This document shows positions 34,976-35,001 of a stretch of DNA of 35,001 nt, one piece after another. The notes beneath the pieces are model-generated. The model saw only the letters and a list, made by a program, of their open reading frames with translations. It was not told the DNA's origin and searched no databases. A program made the translations under genes and the position numbers. The stretch comes from Bacilli bacterium (lineage in GTDB: Bacteria > Bacillota_I > Bacilli_A > RFN20 > CAG-826). The DNA lies in NCBI GenBank assembly GCA_017651565.1, contig JAGCCQ010000012.1, positions 1-35,001 of the forward strand, in the 5' to 3' direction. Position 1 is the first letter of the stretch. Each line of letters begins with the position of its first letter.

Positions 34976-35001
34976 ATCAACCTTTTTGTAAATACTTCTA
35001 T
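34976..35001 (-). repeat. Right terminal inverted repeat
   Basis: 26 bp inverse copy of 34671-34696, reaching the window edge, so its true outer end is not visible. Confidence 0.8.

Larger units (their letters stand above)
34671..35001. mobile_element. 331 bp element with 26 bp terminal inverted repeats, decayed insertion sequence or MITE
   Basis: The 26 bases at 34671-34696 (starting ATAGAAGTATTTAC) occur exactly, in inverse orientation, at 34976-35001. The repeat may extend beyond the window edge. Inside, the minus strand carries a decayed reading frame. Small palindromes lie at 34742-34766 (AATTGGAA/TTCCAATT) and 34922-34937 (GTTTTG/CAAAAC). The size and structure suggest an internally deleted insertion sequence. 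Confidence 0.6.

Overview
The window holds the chromosomal replication origin of a low-GC Gram-positive bacterium and, about 12 kb to its right, a xylan/xylose utilisation locus. TGA is a normal stop codon here: it ends rnpA and tatD inside ATGA overlaps, and no gene needs it read as Trp. This excludes a Mycoplasma-type code. The gene order (gyrB-recF-yaaA-dnaN-dnaA / oriC / rpmH-rnpA-yidC-khpB-mnmE, then tatD-rnmV-rsmA-ispE-glmU) is that of Bacilli, but without the sporulation and accessory genes that Bacillus carries between tatD and glmU, and with no mnmG/rsmG after mnmE. I infer an uncultured, reduced, non-sporulating member of the Bacilli, plausibly from a gut or rumen because of the xylan genes; the species cannot be fixed from this sequence.

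Left arm (1-5688, minus strand): gyrB (cut by the window edge), recF, yaaA, dnaN and dnaA run leftwards. The origin (5689 to about 6060) has at least seven DnaA-box-like sites and an AT-rich stretch. Two more boxes lie between dnaA and dnaN, so the origin looks bipartite.

Right arm (6147-17685, plus strand): a dense run starts from a strong promoter. It encodes ribosomal protein L34, the RNase P protein, a YidC insertase with an unusually large outer domain, KhpB, MnmE, TatD, RNase M5, RsmA, IspE and GlmU. It continues with a small four-repeat protein, a ROK glucokinase, a PIG-L-like protein lacking key metal/catalytic residues, and UDP-galactopyranose mutase. A terminator ends the run.

Xylan/xylose locus (17777-34552): xylulokinase and a secreted sialate-O-acetylesterase-like esterase lie on plus. 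An SGNH esterase lipoprotein, a cytoplasmic GH43 and an AraC-type regulator lie on minus. Xylose isomerase is divergent from the regulator. Next come a lipoprotein with a probable frameshift in its signal peptide, a membrane-anchored GH3 enzyme with swapped domain order, a multi-pass membrane protein, and a second, lipoprotein GH3. The logic is: cell-surface esterases and GH3 enzymes debranch and cut xylan, GH43 finishes oligomers inside, and XylA/XylB feed xylose into the pentose phosphate pathway under AraC-type control. No sugar transporter is visible.

The most novel signal is a roughly 250-residue C-terminal module. It is free-standing on the membrane protein (29251-30585) and fused to the second GH3 (30857-34552). 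The window ends in a 331 bp element with 26 bp inverted repeats that carries a decayed transposase-like reading frame.
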